NCBI RefSeq assembly: GCF_026168105.1
Contig: NZ_LBMW01000042.1
Span: 1 to 64,000, forward strand
DNA length: 64,000 nt
DNA from: Streptomyces hygroscopicus
GTDB lineage: Bacteria; Actinomycetota; Actinomycetes; Streptomycetales; Streptomycetaceae
Direction of reading: 5' to 3'
Shown here one piece after another: positions 55,001 to 62,607 of this stretch. The notes beneath the pieces were generated by a model that was given only the letters and a program-made list of their open reading frames with translations, searched no databases and was not told the origin of the DNA. A program made the translations under genes and the position numbers. Positions within the stretch are counted from its first letter, which is position 1, and each line of letters begins with the position of its first letter.

Positions 55001-55410
55001 AGGCGGGCCCGTTCCTCCAGCCCCTCGGACTGTTGAGCCATCCGGACCAGGCCGCGGAAGCGCTGTAAGTCCAGCTCGCCTTCAGGGACATCGACCCGGT
55101 AGCCACCGGCTGCCGTCTCCAGTGCGAGGGCGTCGCCGAGCAGCAGCCGCAGGCGGCGTACGTATGTGTGCAACGTTCCGCGGGGATTGGACGGCTTTCG
55201 CTCGTCCCAGAGCCATTCCGCGAGGCGGTCGCTGCTAACGACCGTTCCGCTCCGTAGAAGCAGCGCGGCCAGTAGGAGCCGGAGCTTGCCGGACTCTAAT
55301 GCCAGTTCTTTACCTGAAATTGATATCGAGAGCGGTCCCAGAATCCCGTAGTTGTTCTCAGAAACCGATGCCGTGGTGCCATGCGACGAGACCGTTTTCG
55401 TTTCTGCCAC
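52069..55410 (-). CDS. AfsR-like large SARP regulator (TTA codon)
   Basis: This 1113-residue activator has an OmpR-like winged helix (residues ~20-105), a BTAD domain (~110-260), an NB-ARC ATPase (P-loop VVLSGPPGVGKTALAV; DNASSVEQ Walker-like strand) and C-terminal TPRs. GTG 55410 has GGGGGAAGG upstream. Codon 38 is TTA (55297-55299), which needs the bldA tRNA, so expression is probably tied to development. It lies inside the cluster between two blocks and is the likely pathway activator. Confidence 0.9.
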   Translation of the reverse strand: MAETKTVSSHGTTASVSENNYGILGPLSISISGKELALESGKLRLLLAALLLRSGTVVSSDRLAEWLWDERKPSNPRGTLHTYVRRLRLLLGDALALETAAGGYRVDVPEGELDLQRFRGLVRMAQQSEGLEERARLLNDALATWRGNALEDIPSSSLHQDECRFLEDERLAALEAYFETDLQLGRHAQLVRELRAAAIDNPLRENFWSMLMLALYRSGRQAEALDVYQQARRQLVEQLGIEPGERLRAVHTGILESDPALTAPDGPGAAGSEAVPVPAQLPPLAMGFVGREDIIDRITTVLPPVSGRTGVPVVVLSGPPGVGKTALAVCIGRRVRPAFSDGQLYVNLSGYERGGARVPLPTEQVLSQFLRALGVPAERIPVDPVEQANLYRSKLTGKKVLVVLDNASSVEQVVPLIPGDGGCSVLITSRRQLRSLVVTHGAQLIKVDTLSQRESIDLVAGMMRQAAVTIDPDVVREVTALCSCLPLALRIAAANLIGAPGGQVETYLDSLRRGNRLAALSVDGDTASAVSTAIALSYYALTPDDRVIFRLAALFPGSDFTSAAVAVLADISEAQARAALSRLEMASLLQQPAPGRYQFHDLLREYAQDRAVEEHPEPERAEALERLGRWYLAGACAAADVLYSEFVRLTEPAAPKPAFDAPQHYDESHSMAWLLAERRNLMACVRYFGTHGPHYLSWHLADALRGFFWTGKYRTEWRETTRTALAAAESLADERGIAAMHRSLANLYNTLGDYEWAIAHQEKSLALHNRLGMAEEVAATLNNMSLAHLSLGRGGRAHKAAQQALDIAHAILSPRLEATAQGVLGFIHWTRGDMDGATEFLTASLATAGGLGLHHISSYSLRNLGLVHQATGELTRARSYFRQALEVSESIDSSYDRSISLYGLALIDLDVGRYENAYDAAQRALSSFQECGDRTYEVETLCLLSAISGSLGSPQQSAQYAATALEGARQIGYVDGEAYALARLAVADGLLGRHDTTGKAEAARSLADSSANRMARSKILLELAQLYLSLSDPGRAEECAQQALGLSQPSAQRLNVAKAEEVLGTVAALDGDQARARVHWTRALATFTDIGVAVDDGLRSRLGTPSDQERTAS

Positions 55411-55704
55411 GCAGCCTGCCTTCCCCCGTTGACCTGCTTGCGCACGACTTCGGCACGCATTCGGCACCATTGCCGGAAATGCGTGCTATAAAATGCCCAA
55501 AGTTGTGTGCATGCCATGGTAGTGGATGCCATCTTCCGCCCACAGATCGCTTTGGCGGGTACCCAGGTGATGTTTCTCACCGTCTCCGAATTCGTGGGTG
55601 TTTGCGGAGCCCTTCGTCGACACGTGGCCGAGACGGCCGTGGGGGGGCCGCGGTGCCGCGAGGAAACGGCTCTCCGCGGCTGTCCGGTCGCCGGTGGCCG
55701 GGCG
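55411..55704 (-). promoter_or_regulatory. Promoter region of the SARP gene
   Basis: These 294 bp separate the esterase stop from the SARP start, both on the minus strand. The part around 55470-55510 is clearly AT-richer (TATAAAAT on the plus strand at about 55490) and is a likely promoter. No gene is seen. Confidence 0.45.
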
Positions 55705-56565
55705 TCAAGCCCGCCGCAGGTGGTCGACGATAAGCTCGCCGATCATCGAAGACCAGTGCGGCGGGAAGATGTGTCCCATGCCGGCGATCCGCCGAAGCCG
55801 TGCGCGCGGAATCGCCCGGTGCAGTGCCTCGCCGTGTTCCAAGGGGAAGACCGGGTCCTGCTCGCCGTGCACGACCAGCGTCGGCACATCGAGTGCGCTG
55901 ATGCGGCTGGTGAATGGGGGCGTGCGATCCATCGCCGTCATGTGACGCCCGGAGGTGTCGGGCTCACAGCTGCGTGCCGCCACGCGCTCGACCAGGTCCT
56001 CCCAGTAGACCCGGTCGAACAGTGCGGCCGACCCGACCAGCGTCCGCCAGCCTTCGACCGCCATGGACCGGCGCTCGTTGGGCGTGGTCAGGGGTGATGA
56101 CCCGTGTCGCGCGGTCTGCTCGAGTACCGGCTCGCGCGGGCCCGGCCGTCTGGTGCGCGGAGGCGTTCGTGTGTCGGCGTTCGTGTGGGGAGAACTGGAC
56201 AGCAGCACCAGGGAACGGACGAGTTCGGGCCGGCCGAGGGCGAGCAGCAGGGAGACCATTCCTCCCGCAGACTGGCCCACCACGTGGGCCGAGCCCGTGC
56301 GGAGCCCGGCGATCACCGCCGCGGCGTCCGCGGCCATCGTCGTCAGGTCGTACTCGCTGTCGGACTTGCCGGATCTCCCGGTGTCGCGGTGGTCGTAGCG
56401 CACGACGTAGTACCCGGCCGCCGCGAGCAGTCGGCACAGTTCGTCCGGCCACACGATGCCCGGCGCGGTGGCGCCCATCACCAGCAACACCGCGGGATCA
56501 CAGCGGTTGCCGAACGTCTCCGCCCACAGGATCAGACCGTCCTGCGTTGGGATTGACCTCTCCAC
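55705..56565 (-). CDS. Alpha/beta hydrolase (RdmC-like esterase family)
   Basis: This 286-residue hydrolase closely follows the pattern of aclacinomycin methylesterase RdmC: LLVMGATAPGIVWPDELCRL, YDHRDTGRSGKSD, nucleophile Ser in VGQSAGGMVSLLLA, Asp in VVHGEQDPVFPL and His in IAGMGHIFPP. The start is GTG 56565. It may hydrolyse an ester or lactone in the pathway. It is divergent from the isochorismatase-like gene across 65 bp. Confidence 0.85.
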   Translation of the reverse strand: MERSIPTQDGLILWAETFGNRCDPAVLLVMGATAPGIVWPDELCRLLAAAGYYVVRYDHRDTGRSGKSDSEYDLTTMAADAAAVIAGLRTGSAHVVGQSAGGMVSLLLALGRPELVRSLVLLSSSPHTNADTRTPPRTRRPGPREPVLEQTARHGSSPLTTPNERRSMAVEGWRTLVGSAALFDRVYWEDLVERVAARSCEPDTSGRHMTAMDRTPPFTSRISALDVPTLVVHGEQDPVFPLEHGEALHRAIPRARLRRIAGMGHIFPPHWSSMIGELIVDHLRRA

Positions 56566-56630
56566 TGACCCGACTTTTCCCTTGGTAGTGTGCGGCGGAC
56601 GCTGTTCATCTGTCCCAGGGGGAACTCATC

Positions 56631-57164
56631 ATGACCCGCGCGCGCACGGCACTCATCCTGATCGATCTGCAACGGTGGATCGTCGACAGGCCGTGGCAGC
56701 CGGTGAGCGGCGGCACGGTGGTCGACGCTTGCGCAAAGCTGCGCGAGCACTTCGCAACCGAGAACTCCTCGGCCGTCGTCCTCGTCCGGTACGTCCGCGC
56801 CGACGGCGCCGACGGCGGCGTGGGCGCGGCCCCCAATCACCTGGTTCCCGGGTTCGCCCCTCGTGCGGGGGAGCACGTGGTGACCAAGCACGGCCTCGAT
56901 GCGTTCGAGGACACCGATCTCCACGACCATCTGCGCCAGGCGGGCGTCACCAAGATCGTCCTGGCCGGTCTGTCCACGGCCCACGGCGTCGCGTCCACCG
57001 CGGCGACCGCGCTCCGCCTCGGTTACGAGGTGGTCGTCGTCTCCGACGCCACCGCCAGCGAGAACGACGCGCAGCATCGCGAGGCACTCGACCGGCTGAC
57101 CGCACTCGGTGCGCGCAGCGCCCTGGTCGGCGAACTCGTGACCGCGGCGGCCGCCGGAAGCTGA
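56631..57164 (+). CDS. Isochorismatase-like protein lacking the catalytic Cys
   Basis: This 177-residue protein has the cysteine-hydrolase fold. The Asp (LILIDLQRWI) and Lys (VVTKHGLDAF) positions are present. The nucleophile Cys is missing: the usual xTxxCV segment reads LSTAHGVASTAAT. It may be a non-cysteine isochorismatase-type enzyme, as in siderophore isochorismatases, or inactive. GGGGAAC precedes the ATG. Confidence 0.8.
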   Translation: MTRARTALILIDLQRWIVDRPWQPVSGGTVVDACAKLREHFATENSSAVVLVRYVRADGADGGVGAAPNHLVPGFAPRAGEHVVTKHGLDAFEDTDLHDHLRQAGVTKIVLAGLSTAHGVASTAATALRLGYEVVVVSDATASENDAQHREALDRLTALGARSALVGELVTAAAAGS

Positions 57165-57333
57165 CGCCGCGACGGGCCTGGAACCGGGAGGCCGCCGCTG
57201 GACCGGTGTGCGACCGCCCGCCGTGGGCCTCATGGCGGGCGTGGGCGATGCCCGACGTCCGCCGACGGGGCCGTCCATCGAGGCGGCGCGCGGGTGTCAC
57301 CTGGTGCGTCCGGGGCTGCGGACCCGCTGGCGC

Positions 57334-57357
57334 ATGTGCCCATGTGCCCATGTGCTC
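57334..57357. repeat. Three 8-bp tandem units
   Basis: ATGTGCCC-ATGTGCCC-ATGTGCTC is a short tandem repeat touching the stop codon of the aldo-keto reductase gene on the other strand. It was probably made by slippage. Confidence 0.8.
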
Positions 57358-58321
57358 AATATCTGCTGCCGACCGGGGCGGGCAGCGTGTCGAGGTCCGC
57401 GAAATCCTCCTCGGTCAGTGTGACTTCCGCAGCGGCCAGATTCTCCCGCAGATAGCGGGAGTTCTTCGTGCCGGGTATGGGCACGACCCGTTCTCCCTGG
57501 GCGAGGGTCCAGGCGATGGCCACCTGGGCGGGAGTGACCGACCGGCGGTCGGCTACTTCCCGGATCACATCGACGATGCGCTGGTTCGCCTCCATCGCGG
57601 CACGATCGAATCGCGGGTTGGCCGCCCGGAAATCGCTGCTCTCGAACTGGCCGGCGCGCAGGGTTCCGGAGAGAAAGCCGCGTCCCAGGGGCGCGAAGGG
57701 GATGAAGCTCGCCCCTACGCTCTCGCACCAGCCGACCATTCCACCCGACACGTCGTCCAGCGCGTCACGAGTCCACAGGGAGAGTTCGGACTGCACCGCG
57801 GTCACCGGGTGGATCGCGTGAGCCTCACGGGCCTGTGCGACAGTTGCCTCGGACAGGCCGATCCAGCGCACCGTGCCCCGTTCGACGAGTTCTGCCATGG
57901 CGCCCCACGTCTCCGCCAACGGCACCGCGGGGTCGATCCGGTGGACGTAGTACAGGTCGATGACATCGATGTTCAGGCGCCGCAGACTGGCCTCGGCGGC
58001 CTTGCGCAGATAGGCCGGGGAGTTGTCGCGGTGGGCCGCCCGCAGCTGGAGGTCCTCCAGGACGATCCCGAACTTCGTCGCGACGACGGCCTCCTCCCGT
58101 CGCCCCGCGATGGCCCTGCCCAGCAGTGTCTCGTTGTGTCCCGCGCCGTAGAGGTCGGCTGTGTCCAGCAGGTTCCCGCCGAGGTCCAAAGCCTCGTTGA
58201 TGACCCGGACGGACCGCTCGTCGTCGCGGGAGGACTCCTGGTAGAGCCAGCTCATGCCCATACAGCCGAGGCCGATACTGCCGATCTTGATTCCCGTGTT
58301 GCCCAGACTCCTCAGGCGCAC
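57356..58321 (-). CDS. Aldo-keto reductase (copy 1)
   Basis: This 321-residue NADPH-dependent AKR has the catalytic tetrad Asp/Tyr in LLDTADLYGAG, Lys in VVATKFG and His in YYVHRIDPA. The C-terminal cofactor segment is PIPGTKNSRYLREN. The start is GTG with GGAGAAAG upstream. A second AKR at 59404 shares the same plan, so the two may work on related carbonyls or be redundant. Confidence 0.9.
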   Translation of the reverse strand: MRLRSLGNTGIKIGSIGLGCMGMSWLYQESSRDDERSVRVINEALDLGGNLLDTADLYGAGHNETLLGRAIAGRREEAVVATKFGIVLEDLQLRAAHRDNSPAYLRKAAEASLRRLNIDVIDLYYVHRIDPAVPLAETWGAMAELVERGTVRWIGLSEATVAQAREAHAIHPVTAVQSELSLWTRDALDDVSGGMVGWCESVGASFIPFAPLGRGFLSGTLRAGQFESSDFRAANPRFDRAAMEANQRIVDVIREVADRRSVTPAQVAIAWTLAQGERVVPIPGTKNSRYLRENLAAAEVTLTEEDFADLDTLPAPVGSRY

Positions 58322-59403
58322 CTTTCTCCTTCTCCTTTTTCAGACAGCCGCTAGGACGAGTGCGGCGTTGCACGCCGGACCCTGGGTTACGGACCGACGG
58401 TGACCTTTCGATCGGCCCGAGTCGCCGAGCCGGTGGCGGCACCGGGGCCGCCGGTGGTGAACTCCGCGACGCCGGCCGCCCGGCGACCATGTCGCGGCGC
58501 GGCGCCGACGCCGTGAAGCCCGCTTCGATGACGCCTGAGCCGACGGGCGGATGCCCGGTGACGTTAAGTGGTCGAGGCGGGCGGCGGCCGTTCGCGCGGA
58601 CCCGGACCGCTCCTGTGCGAGGGATTTCGCGTCGGCCGCCACGACGACGCAGCCGCGCCACGTCGAGAGGCGAGGACGCACGGCCGACTCGTTGCGTCAG
58701 CCCGTCAGCCGGCCCGACCGCGTCAGATCGTGATCGAGTGGGTCTTAGGGCGGCTCCGGCACCTCTGCGGGCACCACCTCGCGGGACCGTCACGAGGCGG
58801 GGATCCGCCCCGTACGTCACCGTCTGCCGCGGGCTCTGCCCCTGCACGACCAGCGGGACGGCCCTGTGGCCGACGTGGGCACGTGCGACAACGGAATCCG
58901 TGATGGTGGTTCACGACAGCCGCCGGCCGGAGCACCGCCACGACACCACGAACACGATCACCGTCAGACACTGGATCTCTTTCTCCCCCCTGCAGTCGGT
59001 TCCCGGGCCTACGGAGAACGCGTTGGCGTCTCCTCAGTGCCACCGCCGAAACCGCTCCGACCACCTATCCGGTACCGGCCATCGCTCGGCAGACTCGTCC
59101 TCTCTGAGGGCAGTGAGCCGTCAAGCCGAAGGAAGTAGCGCCTTATCGGCACGGTGCCTGCGTTCCGTTAGTTCTCGTGGCGAGATCCGGATGGAGTCTC
59201 GCGTCCGGGTTGACGAAGAACAAAGGTAGCCATGCGATCTTTCGTCCTGCTGTCAGAACCTGTAAGTGGCCGCCATGCTGCCGGGTGAAGCAAGGCCCGC
59301 GACCACCACGGGAGACGGCCGAGGCGGTCGACTGCCGCTCCACCGCCTGCTCGGCAATCCGTCCGCTGGCAATCCGCCCTTGACGATGGAGAACGGAGTG
59401 CGT
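58322..59403. other. 1.1-kb gap without a convincing gene
   Basis: Several frames stay open because of high GC, but their products are Arg/Pro-rich with no family features, and no strong ribosome site begins them. The patch around 58860-59000 is locally less GC-rich. It may be degraded DNA left from the event that placed the two AKR genes side by side. Confidence 0.45.
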
Positions 59404-60363
59404 TTAGTAACGCGTGCCGACAGCCGCCGGAATTTCCGCCAGCGCCGCCATCGAAGCCTCGTCGAGTTCCGCTCCGGCCGCACCGGCGTTCTCCTCGAGG
59501 TAGCGAATCTTCTTCGTACCCGGAATCACCACCACATTGCTGCCCTGAGCGAGCACCCAGGCCAGCGATACCTGGGCCGGAGTGAGGTTCAGGCGTTCGG
59601 CCACCTGCCGGATCCGGCCGACGATTGCCAGGTTCGCGGCCAACGCCTGGGGCTGGAATCGCGGCAGCCTGTGGCGACCGTCCAACTCCGGGAGATCGCC
59701 GGCCGAGTTGATCTGCCCGGAAAGGAAACCCCGCCCGAGCGGTGAGAAAGCGATGAGAGTGATGTCCTGCTCGCGGCAGTACTCCAAGACCCCTGATGTG
59801 ATCGCGTCGCGGCTCCACAGGGACAGCTCGCTCTGCACGGACGCCACGGGGTGCACGGCCTGCGCCCGCCGGATGTCCTCGACCGACACCTCCGAGAGGC
59901 CGATGGCACGTGCCTTGCCTTCCCGCACCAGGTCCGCCATGGCGCCCCAGCTCTCCTCGACGGGTACGGCTGGATCCACCCGGTGCAACTGGTAGAGGTC
60001 GACATGGTCGACGCCCAAGCGCCGGAGACTGGCCTCGCAGGCACTCCGCAGGTACTCCGGCCTCCCGTCACGGTGGCTGGCGTACGTCTTCGGATCGTCC
60101 ACCACCAGACCACCCTTGGTCGCCAGGACGACCTCGTCCCGCCGGCCGCGCAGCGCCCGACCGACAAGAACCTCATTGGTGAAAGGGCCGTACATGTCCG
60201 CGGTGTCGATCAGGGTGCAGCCCAAGTCGACAGCACGGTGGATGACGTCCACGGAGGCCGTGTCGTCCCGCCCCAGCTCGTCGTAAGCCCAGGACATCCC
60301 CATGCAGCCCAGACCCACGACGCCGACCTCGGGGCCTGAAGCCCCCACCATGGTGCCGCGCAT
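59404..60363 (-). CDS. Aldo-keto reductase (copy 2)
   Basis: This 319-residue AKR has tetrad residues in LIDTADMYGPF, VLATKGGL and YQLHRVDPA, and the C-terminal VIPGTKKIRYLEEN. It is clearly paralogous to the AKR at 57356. It is divergent from the hotdog thioesterase, and the 111-bp gap between them contains a candidate MarR site. Confidence 0.9.
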   Translation of the reverse strand: MRGTMVGASGPEVGVVGLGCMGMSWAYDELGRDDTASVDVIHRAVDLGCTLIDTADMYGPFTNEVLVGRALRGRRDEVVLATKGGLVVDDPKTYASHRDGRPEYLRSACEASLRRLGVDHVDLYQLHRVDPAVPVEESWGAMADLVREGKARAIGLSEVSVEDIRRAQAVHPVASVQSELSLWSRDAITSGVLEYCREQDITLIAFSPLGRGFLSGQINSAGDLPELDGRHRLPRFQPQALAANLAIVGRIRQVAERLNLTPAQVSLAWVLAQGSNVVVIPGTKKIRYLEENAGAAGAELDEASMAALAEIPAAVGTRY

Positions 60364-60411
60364 CAGCGGTCTCCCCTCTCTCCGGCGAAGCCGTCACAGT
60401 ACACATGCTCA

Positions 60412-60431
60412 ATATCCGCAGCTACCATATG
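60412..60431 (-). promoter_or_regulatory. Candidate MarR operator between AKR and thioesterase
   Basis: On the plus strand ATATCCGCAGCTACCATATG resembles, in reverse orientation, the segments at 46990-47010 and 60930-60950. GCTACC(A/T)TATG is also shared directly with the sequence just before the MarR gene. The position is right for divergent control. Confidence 0.4.
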
Positions 60432-60474
60432 ACAGGACACGTACACTCGCACTTCGACGATCATGGAGAGTCAC

Positions 60475-60924
60475 ATGACGCAGCCGGCGGCGTCCCTGGG
60501 GCCGGTCCCGGTCCTCCCCAACTACGTGGACGAACAGCTGGTGACGCGGATGGGGATCGAGATCCTCACCTGTCGCCCTGATCTCGTCGTGGGCACCATG
60601 CCGGTGAAGGGCAACAGGCAACCGATCGGGATCATGCACGGCGGCGCCAACGCGGCCCTCGCGGAGACCCTCGGCTCGCTCGCCGCGTGGGTGCACGCCG
60701 GACCGGACAGGATCATCGTCGGTCAGGAACTCTCCTGCACCCATCACCGCGCGGTCCGCTCCGGCCTGGTGAAGGGCGTCTGCCGTCCGCTGCACGTGGG
60801 TCGCGGTGTAGCCACTTACGAGATCGTCATCTGCGACGAGGAGGAACGGCGGGCCTGCACCGCCAGGCTCACCTGCGTGCTCCCTCCGCCTCGGATGCAG
60901 CAGCGCCGCCAAGGAGATTCGTAG
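60475..60924 (+). CDS. PaaI-type hotdog thioesterase
   Basis: This 149-residue hotdog protein has the active segment GIMHGGANAALAETLGSLAAW, typical of PaaI/YbgC-like acyl-CoA or acyl-ACP thioesterases. ATG 60475 has GGAG seven bases upstream; an in-frame ATG at 60463 is less likely. It may release a chain from the cluster ACP or remove stalled acyl groups. The MarR gene follows after 24 bp. Confidence 0.88.
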   Translation: MTQPAASLGPVPVLPNYVDEQLVTRMGIEILTCRPDLVVGTMPVKGNRQPIGIMHGGANAALAETLGSLAAWVHAGPDRIIVGQELSCTHHRAVRSGLVKGVCRPLHVGRGVATYEIVICDEEERRACTARLTCVLPPPRMQQRRQGDS

Positions 60925-60929
60925 GCTAC

Positions 60930-60950
60930 CTTATGCGAGACTACTGATAT
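60930..60950 (+). promoter_or_regulatory. Candidate MarR operator at the MarR start codon
   Basis: A 21-bp segment (CTTATGCGAG...TACTGATAT) overlaps the first two bases of the MarR ATG and matches the exporter promoter segment at 16 of 21 positions. It is consistent with autoregulation. Confidence 0.45.
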
Positions 60951-61434
60951 GGCGGATTCCAAAGCGACAAAGCATGCGTCGGACTCTCCTTCAGCCGTGA
61001 CGGCAGTGGTCGCCAATAGGCTCGGGAACACCATCAAGCGGGCCGAACAGGCATTGATCTCACGCAAGACCCAGGTGCTGCGCCAGTTCGACCTGACCGT
61101 TCCCAGGTATTCCGTACTGCTGTTGCTCTCCCTCTTCCCAGGAGGAATGTCGGCCGCACAGCTGGCCAGGGAGAGCATGGTGACACCGCAGACGATGTCG
61201 ACGGTGCTCGCCAACTTGGAGAAGCGCGGCTGGATGGAGCGGGAACCTTCCCAGCTCCACCAGAAGGTCATTGTCAATAAGCTCACCAAGAGCGGCCGCG
61301 CCGTGCTGAAGAAGGCGGACAGGGAAGCGCTGCGAGTCGAGGACGAGCTACGCGCCGAATTCACCGCGGCGGAGCTGGAGCAGTTCGAGGACTACCTGGA
61401 GCGGGCAATCAGGACGCTGGGCGAGACGCACTGA
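60949..61434 (+). CDS. MarR-family transcriptional regulator
   Basis: This 161-residue regulator has a central winged helix (MSAAQLARESMVTPQTMSTV and wing HQKVIVNKLTKSGRAVLKKA) between dimerisation helices. MarR proteins usually repress exporters and catabolic genes until a ligand binds. The exporter, the AKR/thioesterase gap and its own start share a candidate motif. A strong hairpin follows the stop. Confidence 0.9.
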   Translation: MADSKATKHASDSPSAVTAVVANRLGNTIKRAEQALISRKTQVLRQFDLTVPRYSVLLLLSLFPGGMSAAQLARESMVTPQTMSTVLANLEKRGWMEREPSQLHQKVIVNKLTKSGRAVLKKADREALRVEDELRAEFTAAELEQFEDYLERAIRTLGETH

Positions 61435-61465
61435 ACCGGGTGGCTCCCGCGGCGAGCCACCCGGT
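61435..61465. terminator. Bidirectional hairpin after MarR gene
   Basis: Perfect 12-bp arms ACCGGGTGGCTC and GAGCCACCCGGT surround a 7-nt loop. It lies between convergent stops at 61434 and 61493. Confidence 0.85.
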
Positions 61466-61492
61466 CCGGGGACACCTTGGTGCCTCTGCTGC

Positions 61493-62521
61493 TCAGGCGG
61501 CGCTCACCAGCAGACATGACCAGGTGAACCCGGCCCCCGCGCTCACCACCAAGGCGAACTCACCAGGCGCCAGCTTGCGCTCGGCGTGCAGTTCGGCCAG
61601 GCTGGCAGCGGCGTCACCTGCGCCCAGGTGCCCCGTGTCCCCACCCAGCGTGAGGATGTCGGCCGTCAGCATCTTGCGAAGGGCGGGTGCATAGGCGAGG
61701 TCGATGGTTTTCGCGCCCAGTCGGGGAGGAACGACATATCGTAGCTGCGGACTGTCGGACGCCAGCCCCGCGGCGGCGAGGCAGCGCTCCACGACCACTG
61801 CCAGGCTTTCACCGCTGGCTTCGGTGAACGCCTCCATGCCTTCTCGTTCGAGGAAGGCCTTCTTCGTACGGCGCATGTCGACCCGATCGCTCACGGAGCG
61901 CGGCATCAGTCCGAATGGGTCGCGGCCGCGATGCATCCGTTCCAGTTGCGGCGCGGCGACGGTGGTGATCGCGTGCAGCAGCAGCTCCGCGGGACGCTCT
62001 TCGGAGGGGTGCAGCAGCAGGGCGGTGGCGCCGTCCCCGTAGGCGATCCCGTAATCCCCGCGCCAGCGGTCGAAACCTGGTGCGGCGAAGCGGTCCGCTG
62101 TTGTGACCAGGGCGTACCGGAGGGCGGGGTCGGTCAGCAGCCGGGCGGCGCCCACTTCGATAGCCGCCGCGCCGCCGTTGCAGACCTGCTGGATACCCAG
62201 AGGTTCGGCCTGCCGAGCGCCCAACTGATCGGCGATGTAGTGGGGAGGTGACCAGAGATCGTGCCCCTGGTAGTACATCCAGGCGTGCAGCACCATGCCC
62301 AACTCGGCCGGTGCGGTACCGGTGCTGTCCAGAGTCGCGCGTGCGGCCAGTACCGCCATCTCAGGAGCGGCCTCGCCGGACACCGGCAGCGCTGCATAGC
62401 CGAGTTCTTCGGCGGTCTCCGCCTCCACCAGACCTTGCTCGACGGCCTGCCGGGCGGTCTGACGTTCGCCGGGAATCCACGTGCTCAAGCCGGACAGGCC
62501 CATCGGTCTCGGTAGTCGCAC
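61493..62521 (-). CDS. DpsC/CerJ-like KAS III family protein (copy 2)
   Basis: This 342-residue paralogue of the protein at 41140 is similar over its whole length. It keeps the Cys (IQQVCNGGAAAIEVG), the LRYVVPPRLGAKT segment and GHLGAGDAAASLAEL, and likewise lacks FabH-type HQAN. GTG 62521 with GGAG upstream was taken as start. A pair of such proteins at opposite ends of the cluster suggests two acyl-transfer or priming steps, or a heterodimer. Confidence 0.85.
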   Translation of the reverse strand: MRLPRPMGLSGLSTWIPGERQTARQAVEQGLVEAETAEELGYAALPVSGEAAPEMAVLAARATLDSTGTAPAELGMVLHAWMYYQGHDLWSPPHYIADQLGARQAEPLGIQQVCNGGAAAIEVGAARLLTDPALRYALVTTADRFAAPGFDRWRGDYGIAYGDGATALLLHPSEERPAELLLHAITTVAAPQLERMHRGRDPFGLMPRSVSDRVDMRRTKKAFLEREGMEAFTEASGESLAVVVERCLAAAGLASDSPQLRYVVPPRLGAKTIDLAYAPALRKMLTADILTLGGDTGHLGAGDAAASLAELHAERKLAPGEFALVVSAGAGFTWSCLLVSAA

Positions 62522-62548
62522 AGCAATGCTCCGCTCATCAGCAGGGCC

Positions 62549-62571
62549 TTCATGATAAGCAGATCATTGAA
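62549..62571. promoter_or_regulatory. Near-perfect dyad in divergent promoter
   Basis: TTCATGAT-AAGCAG-ATCATTGAA is an inverted repeat with one extra base on the right arm. It sits in the 86-bp gap between the divergent KAS III-like and enoyl-CoA hydratase genes. It is a possible operator for a dimeric regulator. Confidence 0.45.
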
Positions 62572-62607
62572 CGGAGTCAGTAGGCTGTCAATCGAGAGGC
62601 GAACCCC

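Noticed and set aside
58360..59229. 289-codon open frame between the two AKRs
   Set aside because: The predicted product is low-complexity and mixed in composition, no ribosome site is convincing, and no homology pattern is recognisable.
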